Assembly: GCA_003991915.1 (NCBI GenBank)
Contig: RQTK01000688.1
Coordinates: forward strand, 193,715-257,714
DNA length: 64,000 nt
Direction: 5' to 3'
Source: Elysia chlorotica
Lineage: Eukaryota; Mollusca; Gastropoda; Plakobranchidae
The translations under genes were made by a program, and so were the position numbers. Numbering within the stretch: the stretch's first letter is position 1; each line of letters begins with the position of its first letter. Of this stretch, positions 49,863 to 61,867 are shown piece after piece. The notes under the pieces were generated by a model that was not told where the DNA came from, ran no database searches, and saw only the letters and a program-made list of their open reading frames with translations.

Positions 49863-51129
49863 GCCCACCTGTCTAAAGGCTTAGTGATTTATTATTTCAA
49901 TAAAACTGGCTATTGTTACCCCCCAAACATGTTGGACAGATTAACATTAGTTCATGTCCACAGAAATCTGTCGCTGCATGTGGGATGGGAGGGTCAAGGT
50001 CGGTGTCGCTACTACGCAAAAGTTTTCTGTGCGATATCCCTTGGGAATCATGCTCTGTGATAAATGTTGATAAATGTTGATAAATGTTGATAGTTTTTTG
50101 GTGTGGGTGTCCTCTGTGATATTGGCTGTATTTGTAATTGAATGTGAAGTGTTTGGAGATGCTACCAATCTGCATGGGGTGAAATGGTGGAAAAAACAGG
50201 CATTGAAAGTGTAATAAAGATTTGTACAAAAAATACTAATACAGAAGCCACCTTAAATTTTTTCCTCTTAGATGAGTATCAGTATTTATCACGACCAGCA
50301 GCTTTTGAAATTATGGATACTCGAGTAGAGTAGAAGTAAAGAATGGAAAACTAGCAGCTTGTGTATGTGTGTGTTGGTGAAGAGAGTTTTAATTATTTTC
50401 TTGTTTGTTTTTGGTGTTGCTTTTATCCATCTTCCTCTTTATTTAAGATTTGTAAATTGATTAGCTACTCTTTATTGTATGTAAATAAACTAAATTACTT
50501 CATTGGTTTTAAGGATTATTCTGTACAGTAAGAGATCTTTATCATTGTTACTTTTCCTGATGTACTTTATTGTTATTGTTATGTATAGCAGTACTACCAC
50601 ATGGTTGCTATTTTTATTTTGCAATTTTGATTGGTATTCTGTTTTGTTGGTTGTATTTTATAAATACTTCATAGATTTAAGTATTAAGTGCACCTTGCTC
50701 ATATCTCTCATATGTACTTTTGCTCAGTAATTTTGGTGTAATCCTATGGTTAAATTTGAATGTAATGGATATGAATTTGAATACACACAGTTTATATGGA
50801 ACCACAAACAAAGGAGGGGACTATATACTCATGCAAGTGGGATTTCACTATTTAGGGCAAACTAGAATGCTTTAATACAGTCAGGTGCTAAGCTCATTAT
50901 CCACGTTGAAACCGGTTGTCTTCATACAATTCTCTCTATTCAATTTTTAATGTATGTACTCAAATTGTGTGATGCTCTTGCTCTAGAAATAATGTCATGA
51001 GAAATCATCATAATAATCTTTCCCTGTGCTATGATATCATTGTACTGCCTGCTTGAAGAAAAGGATACAAAACATAAATGTTTTGTTTTTCGTCTATCTG
51101 TCTTCACTTGAACAACATACTTATTTGAG

Positions 51130-52740
51130 TCAGTCGAGTATCCAGTGGAATGGTCTAACTCTCTAAGGCCCAGATGTATCCCCTACATAAGAAAGGTAGA
51201 GATCTATCCCCTACATAAGAAAGGTAGTCTATCTGATGTCAACAACTATAGAGGAATAAGCTCATTTAATATTGCGTCTAAAATCTACTCCTCTATCCTG
51301 CATAGAGGAGTTAAACTTCTTACCAAAGTCACAGGCAGGGTTTAGAAAAGGATACTCTACAGTCGGTAATATTTATTGCCAGCAAGCACATTCAGAAATA
51401 CATATCTAAACGGTTGTGCCCGTTTCTATGTCCTGTTCGTTGACTTTGCTAAAGCATTTGATAGTGTGGACAGAAAGAAAGTATGGTATGTACTTGAAAA
51501 ACAAGGTCTGGAAGGAAAATTGTTGAAAGCTATTAAATGTATGTAGACCTACACGCATGTCTAGCGTGCGGTACGTGTGGATAAGTGAAGCATCACAGAC
51601 TGTTTTAATTATATGACTGGTGGTAAGCAAGGTTGTAGTTTGTCTCCAATTTTTTCCACATTGTACTCGTACATATCAGACTTGGATAAGAAATTTGCTT
51701 GAATCTGGTGTGGAAGGAACTGAATTATAAATAAACGGTGAAATAACCTTTTCTCTTACGTATGCTGATGACGTATGTTTATTCTCTGATAAACGTAAAA
51801 TAGCCCAGGCCAACTTCAACAATGCTGTAACAAGGGGAGTATGAATGTCAATCTGAGTAAGACTAAAATGATAGTGTTTGGAAACGGTGGAATTGTAAAG
51901 CAGTCTGAAAAATGGACATGCAAAGACAAAAAGGTAGAGGTCACAACATATTATAGCTACCTAGGTTTGGGTTTTGTCATCAGGCCCATGTAATATCATG
52001 TCAAATTTTGCTTTTGGATATTGAGTGTCTGTGCGTGCAGTGTGTTTGTATGGGTGTGGGTGCGTCTGATGTACAATTAGTATGGATGAATGAAAGAATC
52101 TTGTAAAGCGCTTTGAGGCCTCGGCATAAAGCGCTATAATTATTATTATTTTTATTTAAGACTTATGTGGACGAAAAAGTTTGGGAAATTGATTGCACGA
52201 ACAAACACTTTAACATCTAAGCTTAGACAATTACTGTGTAGTAGATATAATAATGTGAAAGTGAATGTGCTTCTGAAGATTTTTGAGGTGACAGTAGAGA
52301 TGACACTCCTATACGGTGCCGAGATATGTGGAGTACAGCGACAGGGTGAGGTGGAAGATGCACTTGTGAACTACTGTAAAATGATCCTAAATGTCAGAAA
52401 AACTGCGTAGAATGTTTTAACTGTAAAAGATTATGGCAGATACCACCTTTTTGTAGATTAATAAAGTGTTTGGCTAGACTGTTAAGCTTATTAATAACAG
52501 AAGAAATCTTTACAATTTGCAGTCCATGATAAAAGTGGCCGTTGAAACTGGACATCGGCGATGCGCCGGCGAGTATGTTCTTTGGGCTTCGGTGAGTGTG
52601 GTCATGTCAAACAACCAGAGATACAGGTGATTTTGTAAATAGAGTTAAAGAAAGGCTTAAAGGCTGGAGCACTCAGGAATTGAATGCCCAAACAGATACA
52701 TTTTGTCCCACAGACCTAGCTTTCCACCCTCATCCATTTG
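51130..52740 (+). mobile_element. Decayed non-LTR retrotransposon (LINE) with RT domain
   Basis: Plus-strand translations in several frames show successive RT blocks: SDVNNYRGISSFNIASKIYS, AGF.KGYSTV, FVDFAKAFDSVDRKKVWYVL, GGKQGCSLSPIF, SLTYADDVCLFSD (catalytic YADD present), SKTKMIVFGNGG with EKWTCKDKKVEV, YYSYLG, LMWTKKFGKLI and LLYGAEICGVQRQGEVEDAL. This order fits a widespread invertebrate LINE RT. Multiple frameshifts and stops make it dead. The 5' part and endonuclease are absent. A SINE-like element interrupts it at about 51980-52157. Confidence 0.8.
51978..52157 (+). mobile_element. SINE-like insertion nested in the LINE
   Basis: It splits the LINE between YYSYLG and LMWTKKFGKL. The 3' end has TTGTAAAGCGCTTTGAGGCC, then AAGCGCTATAATTATTATTA, the GCGCT-repeat plus ATT-tail style common at SINE ends in marine invertebrates. 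The 5' head was not recognised. Confidence 0.6.
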
Positions 52741-52757
52741 CTGCTCCCTATGTTTTA

Positions 52758-53020
52758 ACACTACGCTCTCACAGAAAATGTAGAATATTTGCAATACACT
52801 ACGCTCTCACAGAAAATGTAGAATATTTGCAATGTTTTCGCAACAAAACGAGTATCAGTTCAAACTAAGTGATGTCAATTAATAGTGCATTTTTCTCAAT
52901 GTTAAAGAAGACAAATATCATTACAATGTACTTGTGTTGTTTATTGAATGTATACTTACTGCTGTTGTTTATTGAATGTATACTTACTGCTGTTGTTTAT
53001 TGAATGTATACTTAATGCTG
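52758..53020 (+). repeat. Two small tandem repeats
   Basis: A 38-bp unit (CACTACGCTCTCACAGAAAA...) is present twice from 52759. A 27-bp unit (TGCTGTTGTTTATTGAATGT...) is present three times from about 52935. Confidence 0.85.
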
Positions 53021-53154
53021 TTGTATGTTATTTAGACCAAATATTTAAGGGAAGACACGGATCTTTGTATATTTAAGAAAAACGGAAATTTATGTTATCA
53101 TATTGTATGTTTTTTCATTTGATGAAATTGTTCATTTTAATCCAACAGAATTAT

Positions 53155-53171
53155 TTCTCTCTCTGTCTGTC

Positions 53172-53233
<62 letters not shown>
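53155..53233 (+). repeat. (CT)n microsatellite
   Basis: A pure CT run of about 30 units is preceded by CTGT/CTCT variants. Confidence 0.97.
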
Positions 53234-53236
<3 letters not shown>

Positions 53237-53548
53237 TTGTTTTGACAACTAATGGAAAAATTAAAATAAAAATTTAAGTAGCATATGTGTACATACAACT
53301 TATTCTAAATTTGTTTTGGTAACATCTTCAACATTATCTATCTGAAACTCGATTGATCTTTCTATGCACATATCCTTAAGCTGCCCTGCTAAGAATTACA
53401 TTTTTGTTGTTGATGATTAAGGAGTCGCATGAAAGCCTAGAATAATGACAGTAGAAGATGATATTCTGCTCATATGCCGTATATTTTTAAGCCTTTTTTT
53501 TGTATAATGTAGAGATATACAAGTATATAAAAATAAATCGCTATTGGT

Positions 53549-53615
53549 TGGGGAGTTAGTGTGTCAGATTCTGAATCAGATGGTCTGGATTCAATGTTTG
53601 GAGACTGTTACTGGG
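53549..53615 (+). mobile_element. Possible tRNA-like SINE head
   Basis: TTGGGGAGTTAGTGTGTCAG, then ATTCTGAATCAGATGG, then TCTGGATTCAATG resembles a tRNA D-arm, anticodon arm and B box with near-normal spacing. No intact acceptor stem is seen, so I call it a remnant and not a tRNA gene. Confidence 0.4.
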
Positions 53616-54225
53616 TGATGAAGTACTTGAATAAACGATTATGGATGTTATTGTTTTCCATTTCATTAAGTTACCACATTTTCTATTCATCAAAGATAAA
53701 CATGAAGTTTGCCCTGCCCTCGACTCTGACCATTCCTGGTACTGTGGAGCTCTTTAACTCAATGACTTGGATACGTGTATTCTCTAGCATTAATTCAAAC
53801 ATATACTATTCTCTTATGTCAAGGTATATTATTATATTATGAATTACTATAAATTATTTTTTTTTGGAAGAGGGTATAAATGTTGATCAGCACATAAATA
53901 AACTTTTTGTGTGTGTTGACCAGCAAATAAACGAGGTGATGACAATACCAAAGTTTTTCTTTGAATTTTTGGCTGTAAGTGTGAAACTGAAATTTGGTTC
54001 TAAAATTCACTTTTAGTGTTAAATAAAAGGGACAAAAAAAAAATAAAGTTGTAAGTATTGTCAAATTCATATTTTGCTGTTTCCTTTTTCAAATGCTGAT
54101 GGTATTAACAAAAAAAATTATCATCATCAATCTGCTCTCTTTAATTCGAGAGAATTGGTTTCACAAAAATTTCAGATAGCTCTACACTTAATGAGTAATG
54201 TACTTTAAAACTAGTTTGTGCATTG

Positions 54226-54480
<255 letters not shown>

Positions 54481-54519
54481 ACTGCTACTGCTCTGTTGCT
54501 GCTGCTGTGTTGTTGAGAG

Positions 54520-55100
54520 AAAGAATGAATGGAGAGAAACAGGCAGATTAGGCTGGGAACAAAAAAGAAGCGGCGCACATGGAAGTCGACGTCAAGAAAC
54601 AAGAATCAAAATTCAACAGGTAAAGAAAATAAAAACAGAGAGATGCAATAATATTGCTGATGGTTTTGTACTTATCGCGGTAGGGAAATCAAGAGATATA
54701 AAGGTGATCATGAACAGCGATAAAAAATGAGGGGCAACGACTAGGAGAGAGAAAAAGAGTTAATTTTGCAGGGAAGAAAGAAAGGAAGAAAGAGGTTGAC
54801 AGGGGGTACATTCACAGAGAAGCTAACAGACCGCGGACCGAATGAAGCAAGCAGCACACGGCAGCAATCAGCGATCAGCGTATCTCCAGGGACTCGACAT
54901 GTTGCACACTATCAGCTGTCAATCTCTGCCACAACCGCCCTCTCGCGGGCCTTTGATCTCAGCGGAGATCTGTTCCCCGTGAACGCTGGGGGCACGGGAG
55001 GTAATTCACCTTTAATTAAAACTACAGAAACTTGTGCTAGCTTCCTAAATACATCTATGCCGCATTAGATGGGCTGTTCGAATCTTCCAATACTTCTCAG
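54520..55100. other. GC-richer unassigned block
   Basis: The stretch 54820-55000 is more GC-rich and CpG-containing than its surroundings (CCGCGGACCG, CCCTCTCGCGGGCC), ending in GGGAGGTAATTC, which resembles a donor. It could be an untranslated first exon or an old insertion. No protein family was recognised. Confidence 0.3.
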
Positions 55101-55104
55101 TGCC

Positions 55105-55352
55105 CTATGGGGGCGAGCTGGCTCAAATGGTAGAGCGTTGGTCTCCAGATCGGAAGGTCCACGGTTCGGATCCCACGACTGATCAAAATGTCTATATGTC
55201 AAGCTTCTTCCTCTACTGGTTGGTTCGGTGTCGGTTTAATGTGTCGGCTTATACAGGGCAGCACGTAAATTTGTCAGAAATCAGCATTGGGGCTCGTTCA
55301 CACTATAACCTAAAGAGTTCTTACGTGGGACGTTAAGCAACAAACAAACAAA
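55105..55352 (+). mobile_element. tRNA-derived SINE, nearly complete
   Basis: A box GAGCTGGCTCAAATGGTAGA, anticodon-arm-like GTTGGTCTCCAGATC, B box CACGGTTCGGATCCCAC with tRNA spacing. The body is GGTTCGGTGTCGG, GCAGCACGTAAATTTGTCAG, and the tail GACGTTAAGCAACAAACAAA. It is the best reference copy here for the family at 190 and 38827. Confidence 0.85.
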
Positions 55353-56128
55353 CAATGCTGCATTAGACGCTTGTTAAAATGGCCCAATGCTTCTCGGTTC
55401 GTTAGGCCCAGTAATTACCTTGTGTGGCAACACTGTCACTTGCACAGGGGATTTGCAACACAACTGTTCGATGCTACTACTGTGGCCTTTGGGCTGAGAG
55501 GTCATATGTCCCACTTATGTACGCTTGGCCTTTGGGTTATATTAACATACCGTTAGTAACGTTCAAATTATTAAGTTTACGAGCTTTAACACGGCTGAGA
55601 GAAGAGACCATACAAGCCTAAATGGAAATCTGTTTGTTACTTAAACCTTTCAAAGAGTTAATCTTATGGTATTTATCATGTACGCTCGTAGTTCTATGCA
55701 TAATGTACATGTATATATAATCATGGGGCAACTTAAAAGTACGAAGAGAGGAACTAAATGAAACACATCACACAGACCAATAGTCGCCTCCTATCGAGAA
55801 TTGGATTAACTTACTTTAGTTTAAATATCATCATGGTACTGACTTAACGCGGCTCTGTTTCTCTCACGCACGCTTTAATTCGCAAGGCTGGCAAGCATCA
55901 TTGTGCAGGCGCTGAATTGTACGTTTTAATTTTTATTATATAAGAAATCCAAAAACAAAACAAAACAAATAACCAAACGCAGCCTCAGGTAGGCATACGT
56001 CATTGAGAAGCGGCCGCTTACCTGGAGCTATTGGGCACCAACATCAGTCCTGCACCAACGCGTTTTTCTCTGGAGTAATTAGCGGAACATGTTTTACGAC
56101 AAGACCCCTAAGGGTTTTAGAAATTGTT

Positions 56129-56137
<9 letters not shown>

Positions 56138-56164
<27 letters not shown>
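56138..56164 (+). repeat. (CA)n microsatellite
   Basis: A pure CA run of about 13 units. 55360-56130 and 56170-56530 are otherwise AT-rich with no gene seen. Confidence 0.95.
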
Positions 56165-56168
<4 letters not shown>

Positions 56169-56537
56169 TGAAGATTACTTTCGGGGCTGTCTTGTCTGTC
56201 CTTGTTTTGTTTACTTTTACTTTTACCTCTATCTTGCCAAAACTCTGTGCTAATGTTTAAGACAAAAATGGAATTAGTTACCAGTATAAGTGCGACTTAA
56301 ATAAGAGATAGTCGGGACGTGGAAGGACGACTTCGTTATTCACTGAATTCACTTAAAATTGGGAACAAGTTCAAAACAGAAAAGCTTGAATTTTGTGCAG
56401 GCATTTTTTTCGTGTTTTTTTTTTTAATTATCAATTTTTATCATCATCATCATCTATTTATTAATAAACATTACTCATCGAGGTCTGGTTTAAAGAGAGG
56501 GTAGTCTAGTTTGGAACAGATTGGATTATTTTTGGTC

Positions 56538-57117
56538 TGTAACATTGATTTCCATCTGCTGTAACATTGATTTCCATCTGCTGTAACATTGATTTCCATC
56601 TGTTGTAACATTGATTTCCATCTGCTGTAACATTGATTTCCATCTGCTGTAACATTGATTTCCATCTGCTGTAACATTGATTTCCATCTGCTGTAACATT
56701 GATTTCCATCTGCTGTAACATTGATTTCCATCTGCTGTAACATTGATTTCCATCTGCTGTAACATTGATTTCCATCTGCTGTAACATTGATTTCCATCTG
56801 CTGTAACATTGATTTCCATCTGCTGTAACATTGATTTCCATCTGCTGTAACATTGATTTCCATCTGCTGTAACATTGATTTCCATCTGCTGTAACATTGA
56901 TTTCCATCTGCTGTAACATTGATTTCCATCTGCTGTAACATTGATTTCCATCTGCTGTAACATTGATTTCCATCTGCTGTAACATTGATTTCCATCTGCT
57001 GTAACATTGATTTCCATCTGCTGTAACATTGATTTCCATCTGCTGTAACATTGATTTCCATCTGCTGTAACATGGATTTCCATCTGCTGTAACATTGATT
57101 TCCATCTGCTGTAACAT
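56538..57117 (+). repeat. 22-bp minisatellite, about 26 copies
   Basis: The unit GTAACATTGATTTCCATC plus TGCT repeats with almost no variation (one TGTTG and one CATGGATT variant noted). Because 22 is 1 modulo 3 and the minus strand has no stop in any phase, all three minus frames read the same 22-residue cycle (LQQMEINVTADGNQCYSRWK..). I regard these as artefacts of the array. Confidence 0.97.
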
Positions 57118-57239
57118 ATGATTTTTTCTTAGATAAATAGCTCACAAACTTTCAGTTTTTCTCACCCCTTCTATTCTCCCTGTGCCGTTTCTTTGTCCGT
57201 CTCTTTGTATATCTGCCTGTCTGTGTGTCTGTGTGTCTG

Positions 57240-57299
57240 CGTGCCTTACCCCTCCTCTCTCTCTGTCTGTCTGTCTGTCTGCCTGTCTGTCTGTCTGTC

Positions 57300-57391
<92 letters not shown>

Positions 57392-57400
57392 TTTCTCTCT
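57240..57400 (+). repeat. (TCTG)n and (CT)n microsatellite
   Basis: A TCTG tract (57257-57300) runs into a CT run (to about 57387). The same compound order (GACA then GA on the other strand) recurs at 63480-63600. Confidence 0.95.
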
Positions 57401-57679
57401 TTCCCCCCTTTCTCTCTCATTCTATCTTCCCTCTTGTTTATTCTAACTCATTTCCAATTTTTCTCCATCTTTTTTCGACCAGGTCCTATCCAGTTATATT
57501 CGGCCCATCCATCCATTTAGTAATGTACATCTCGTGTACAAAATAGTATTTATCGACGTCTCTATCCATTTATCCGTCTTTCAAAATATTGTCGATAATG
57601 TTTCTAATATTTCACCGTTTTATAGATCTAGTACATGTGTAATTCTATAACTATCATCCATTCCTTGCCCTGTGAATCT

Positions 57680-57890
57680 GTTGGTTGCTTTGTTTTTTTT
57701 TCGTTTTGTGTACGATTTCCCAAACGCCTATCGCAGAATGCCCCCTTGATAACACCATGACCAGTCTTATCACTCTCCCATCCCCGACCTAGAACCGGGT
57801 CTCTCCTCAAACTCTGCGGTTTCTCGCTCCAGGCGGTCGCACTCAAACCTCAGACCCCAGGGACCACACCTCGGCCTGGTAAATACCGCG
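57680..57890 (-). mobile_element. Possible SINE in minus orientation
   Basis: On the minus strand a B-box-like GACCCGGTTCTAGGTC is followed by a body and, at the far end, an A-rich tail (ACGAAAAAAAA). The head before the B box is GC-rich with GGAGCGAGAAACC. Assignment is tentative. Confidence 0.35.
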
Positions 57891-57985
57891 ACGTGCTGCC
57901 TATCTACCCCTCCATACCACCCCCCCCCCTGGTAAATACCGCGACGCGCTGCCTATCCCCCCCTCCCCCACCCCCCCCCCCCCTC
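57878..57985 (+). repeat. C-homopolymer block with short duplication
   Basis: CCTGGTAAATACCGCGACG occurs twice (about 57878 and 57929), each copy followed by long C runs. Such runs are prone to assembly error. Confidence 0.8.
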
Positions 57986-58589
57986 AGAGGAAAGATCAAA
58001 GGCATTCTGGCAGAGCGACAGCTGAAGGTTTGTGAGTTTTGAGTCCAAGCCCAGCTTGCCAGCCATCCGGTACATGTCTTACTCACCCAGGCACTCAGTT
58101 CATTCAGGTGAGCAGGGGGCGTTAAAAGGTGTGGCGGAGAAGCAATCTAAGAATTTAACCTCGGCCTCATCAGTGATAACATTTCATGCATAAATAAGCG
58201 GAGCAAACCTGCAAATGTTTTGATTGGTATTATTTTATACTTGATAATAGATAGATGGATCGTCAGATAGTCAGAAAGTTAGTATGAAAGGGCATTACAT
58301 TGTATGCATGCCCAGTGTAAGAAACAGAGAGAGAGACTGCCACTTCGTACTAGCCTTTCAATCCTTTCAATCCTTTCTCAGGCATAAACCAGATTGTTTT
58401 TAATGCGTAGGGGTGGCGGATGCGTGACAACCATTTCGTAAAACATCACAATCAGTCCTTTATTAAGCTAGAAACATACTGTATTTGAGTCAAATCTAAG
58501 GGATTCCAGTCTTTTTGTCTCTCTACAGATTAACAATTTCTTTATGATAAGCAGTTGTCAATTCAATGAAATATTGATGATCTATATGT

Positions 58590-59136
58590 TCTGATGAGGA
58601 AACCTTACGATACCAATGATTGATAAGGAAACCTTACGATACCAATGATTGATGAGGAAACCTTACGATACCAATGATTGATGAGGAAACCTTACGATAC
58701 CAATGATTGATGAGGAAACCTTACGATACCAATGATTGATGAGGAAACCTTACGATACCAATGATTGATGAGGAAACCTTACGATACCAATGATTGATGA
58801 GGAAACCTTACGATACCAATGATTGATGAGGAAACCTTACGATACCAATGATTGATGAGGAAACCTTACGATACCAATGATTGATGAGGAAACCTTACGA
58901 TACCAATGATTGATGAGGAAACCTTACGGGACCAATGATTGATGAGGAAACCTTACGATACCAATGATTGATGAGGAAACCTTACGATACCAATGATTTG
59001 AATGATTGATAAGGAAACCTTACGATACCAATGATTGATAAGGAAACCTTACGATACCAATGATTGATAAGGAAACCTTACGATACCAATGATTGATAAG
59101 GAAACCTTACAATACAAATGATTGATGAGGAAACCA
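58590..59136 (+). repeat. 29-bp minisatellite, about 18 copies
   Basis: The unit GATGAGGAAACCTTACGATA plus CCAATGATT repeats with period 29. GATAAG variants cluster at the two ends and GATGAG in the middle, so the centre appears to have been homogenised. One unit has CGGGACC in place of CGATACC and one carries a short insertion near 58998. Confidence 0.96.
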
Positions 59137-59884
59137 TTTTGCTACGGTCGTGATTGCGTCATAGCGTACTGTGCTGCTCGCAAGGCTGCTGTTCTGAAAC
59201 CTCGAAGAGACGTGAGACGGGAAGACAACTCTTACCTTTCCGCGCAGACATAGGTGGGCAGTTGCATGCTGGGTCTGGAGGTATCACTTACACGTTTGGC
59301 CGGTAATTAAATGTTCAGTTACATACTCAGGAGGGGGATAACGACACATGGGAGGCATGGCGCGTTAATAATTGTGCCTTTAAGTTAATGAATCGTCGTA
59401 CATGCAAACTGCCAATTAATTAAAACCATGTCCATGAATGTCACGTGGCCAGAAAAATCGAATCTGAAACTTTTTGAAAGTTTGAGAAATTAGAAAAAAA
59501 GGGAGCTACGCTACTATTACAAATTATTGCCCCCCCCCCTCTATGCTATCAGTTTTATCGTAATGGAATTTTCTTCACTCTGTGATTGTATCTTTTGTTC
59601 GCTAAAGCATTTGCTATAAAACTGTTTTCACCAATCTCGACAGCTTGTTGAAAGAAATCACGCACACATTGAAAACCTTCAAAATTCTTGCCTCTTATTA
59701 CAACCAAAACATACAGACAAAAACTTTCATATAAAAATGCAAACATTCCTTGATTTTAAAAGCCCCCTCCATATGCCACTCTTAGAATAATTATAGGAAT
59801 GTTTTAATCTAATCAATACAGCTGTTAGTTTTTTTTAACAGTGACTGTAATGGGTGATAGGCGGACGTTCTGCTTCGATGTCAC

Positions 59885-60435
59885 TTGTTGAGTTATTGCA
59901 TGAACAAATCTAAAATAAAACACTTGTTGGGTTATGGCATGAACAAATCTAAAATAAAACACTTGTTGAGTTATTGCATGAACAAAACTAAAATAAAACA
60001 CTTGTTGAGTTATTGTATGAACAAATCCGAAATAAAACATGTGTTGAGTTATTGTATGAACAAATCTAAAATAAAACACTTGTTGAGTTATTGCATGAAC
60101 AAATCTAAAATAAAACACTTGTTGAGTTATGGCATGAACAAATCTAAAATAAAACACTTGCTGAGTTATTGCATGAACAAATCTAAAATAAAACACTTGT
60201 TGAGTTATTGCATGAACAAATCTGAAATAAAACACTTGTTGAGTTATTGCATGAACAAATCTAAAATAAAACACTTGTTGAGTTATTGTAGGAACAAATC
60301 TGAAATAAAACACTTGTTGAGTTATGGCATGAACAGATCTAAAATAAAATACTTGTTGAGTTATTCCACGAACAAATCTGAAATAAAACACTTTTTGAGT
60401 TATGGCATGAACAAATCTGAACAAATCTAATATAA
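59885..60435 (+). repeat. 39-bp minisatellite, about 14 copies
   Basis: The unit GAGTTATTGCATGAACAAAT plus CTAAAATAAAACACTTGTT is 39 nt (13 codons). Plus frame MNKSKIKHLLSYC and a minus frame FVHAITQQVFYFR both stay open throughout. Variants (GGC/GCA/GTA before TGAAC) are spread through the array. Confidence 0.95.
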
Positions 60436-60439
60436 GACA

Positions 60440-61130
60440 CTTGTTGACACAGAATACCATGAAAGGAGATAAACCTAATGCAAGCCTTCCCCACTAACCT
60501 CAAGTTTAATGTTTCGCGGAGTCGACCGACACATTTAACAAACGGATTTGATTTCCTTCTCGGTAAAACCATTGGCTATTTTGAACCAAGAGCTCCTAAA
60601 CTGCTAGTTACAAAATTAGACTTTTAATAATTTACGTTCAAATCAAAACAAGCTTAAAAAACATAAAAGACAAAACAGAAAGACATTATTGTATGAACAA
60701 ATCTGAAATAAAACACTTGTTGAGTTATTGCATGAACAAATTTAAAATAAAACAGTTGTTGAGTTATGGCATGAACAAATCTGAAATAAAACACTTGTTG
60801 AGTTATTGTAGGAACAAATCTAAAATAAAACACTTGTTGAGTTATTGTAGGAACAAATATGAAATAAAACACTTTTTGGTGACACAGAATACCGTGAAAG
60901 CAGATCAACCTAAAGCAAGCCTTCCCCACTACCTCAAGTTTAATCTTTCGCGGAGTCGACCGACACATTTAACAAACGGATTTGATTTCCTTCTCGGTAA
61001 AACCATTGGCCATTTTGAACCAAGAAATTCCTATGCTCCTAAACTGATAGTTACAAAATGAGACTTTTAATAATTTACGTTCAAATCAAAACAAGCTTAA
61101 CAAAACATAAAAGATAAAACAGAAAGAGAG
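60440..61130 (+). repeat. Duplicated flank plus second 39-bp array
   Basis: A block with ACACAGAATACC, AAGCCTTCCCCACTA, CGGAGTCGACCGACAC and TTTCCTTCTCGGTAAAACC occurs at 60440-60690 and again at 60880-61125, with a five-copy 39-bp array (60690-60875) between. The locus therefore duplicated as array plus flank. Confidence 0.9.
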
Positions 61131-61132
61131 AG

Positions 61133-61184
<52 letters not shown>

Positions 61185-61185
61185 G
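61122..61185 (+). repeat. (GA)n microsatellite
   Basis: GA run with GAAGAG and GCGA interruptions. Confidence 0.95.
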
Positions 61186-61867
61186 TGCTATTTATTACTT
61201 AACAGTTTTTGGATGCAACAGAAATTTCTTTGTTCTGGTCTAGAGTTGTTTTTTTTTTGTGCTCTGTCAAATCTTAACTACTTTTTACTTTGGCCGGAAA
61301 GAATACCTTTGCAGGAGTCAAGTATTGGCCAAGTTTGAGCAACTGGTCAAGTCAATTTGCAAACGACTACCCGCAAGTTCTTGAATGAAATGGGAGGAAA
61401 CCTTAGTCAGTGCTTTGTGTACAAAAAGACGCGGTCCTTGTCCAATGTACAATTATTGTTCTAGACGTCGAAAAGACTTCGCGCTTTATAAAATAAAAGT
61501 TTGTGTAATTCACTGAAAGTATGAGTTCGCAAGTTCTACTTATTTTGTTTCAAATTTCCAACTCGCCAAGTCTTTGTTCTCTCCAATCAGTGTGAAACGT
61601 GCCTCCGAGGAATATAAACTATGTCAAAGTAAAAAAATAATGTTTTCTTCATCTCCTACCAAAGATTTAATTTTCATTTTGATGCCACAAGCGCAGTAGT
61701 GTTGTAAAATATAAAAGATTGTGGTTCCAATAGCTCGGAAATTGATCGTGTAAATGCAACCATCCAAAAGCTTGTAGTTACAGTAGCACGGAAATTGATC
61801 GTGTAGTTGCAACCATCCCACAGAGACAGGTTTTAGGATCCATTCCATAGAAACGGATGATAGAATC

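Larger units (their letters stand above)
45945..50500 (+). other. SLC35E1 3' UTR and/or spacer, no other gene
   Basis: AT-rich with no convincing coding sequence. A 46-bp duplication lies at about 46466-46558 (TTAGGTTATAAATG...GCAATGCATCGA twice). Plus-strand AATAAA hexamers occur at about 50213 and 50484. Where SLC35E1 transcripts end cannot be told from sequence. Confidence 0.5.

Noticed and set aside
55105-55180. Functional tRNA gene
   Set aside because: A and B boxes are present but no acceptor stem pairs, and a SINE body follows.
56471-57145. 224-residue repetitive protein on the minus strand
   Set aside because: All three frames are equally open because of the 22-bp unit, so openness is not evidence for coding.
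59225-59310. Exon with strong donor GGAAAG|GTAAGAG on the minus strand
   Set aside because: The donor is good but the upstream frame is short (MQLPTYVCAE) and no partner exon was found.
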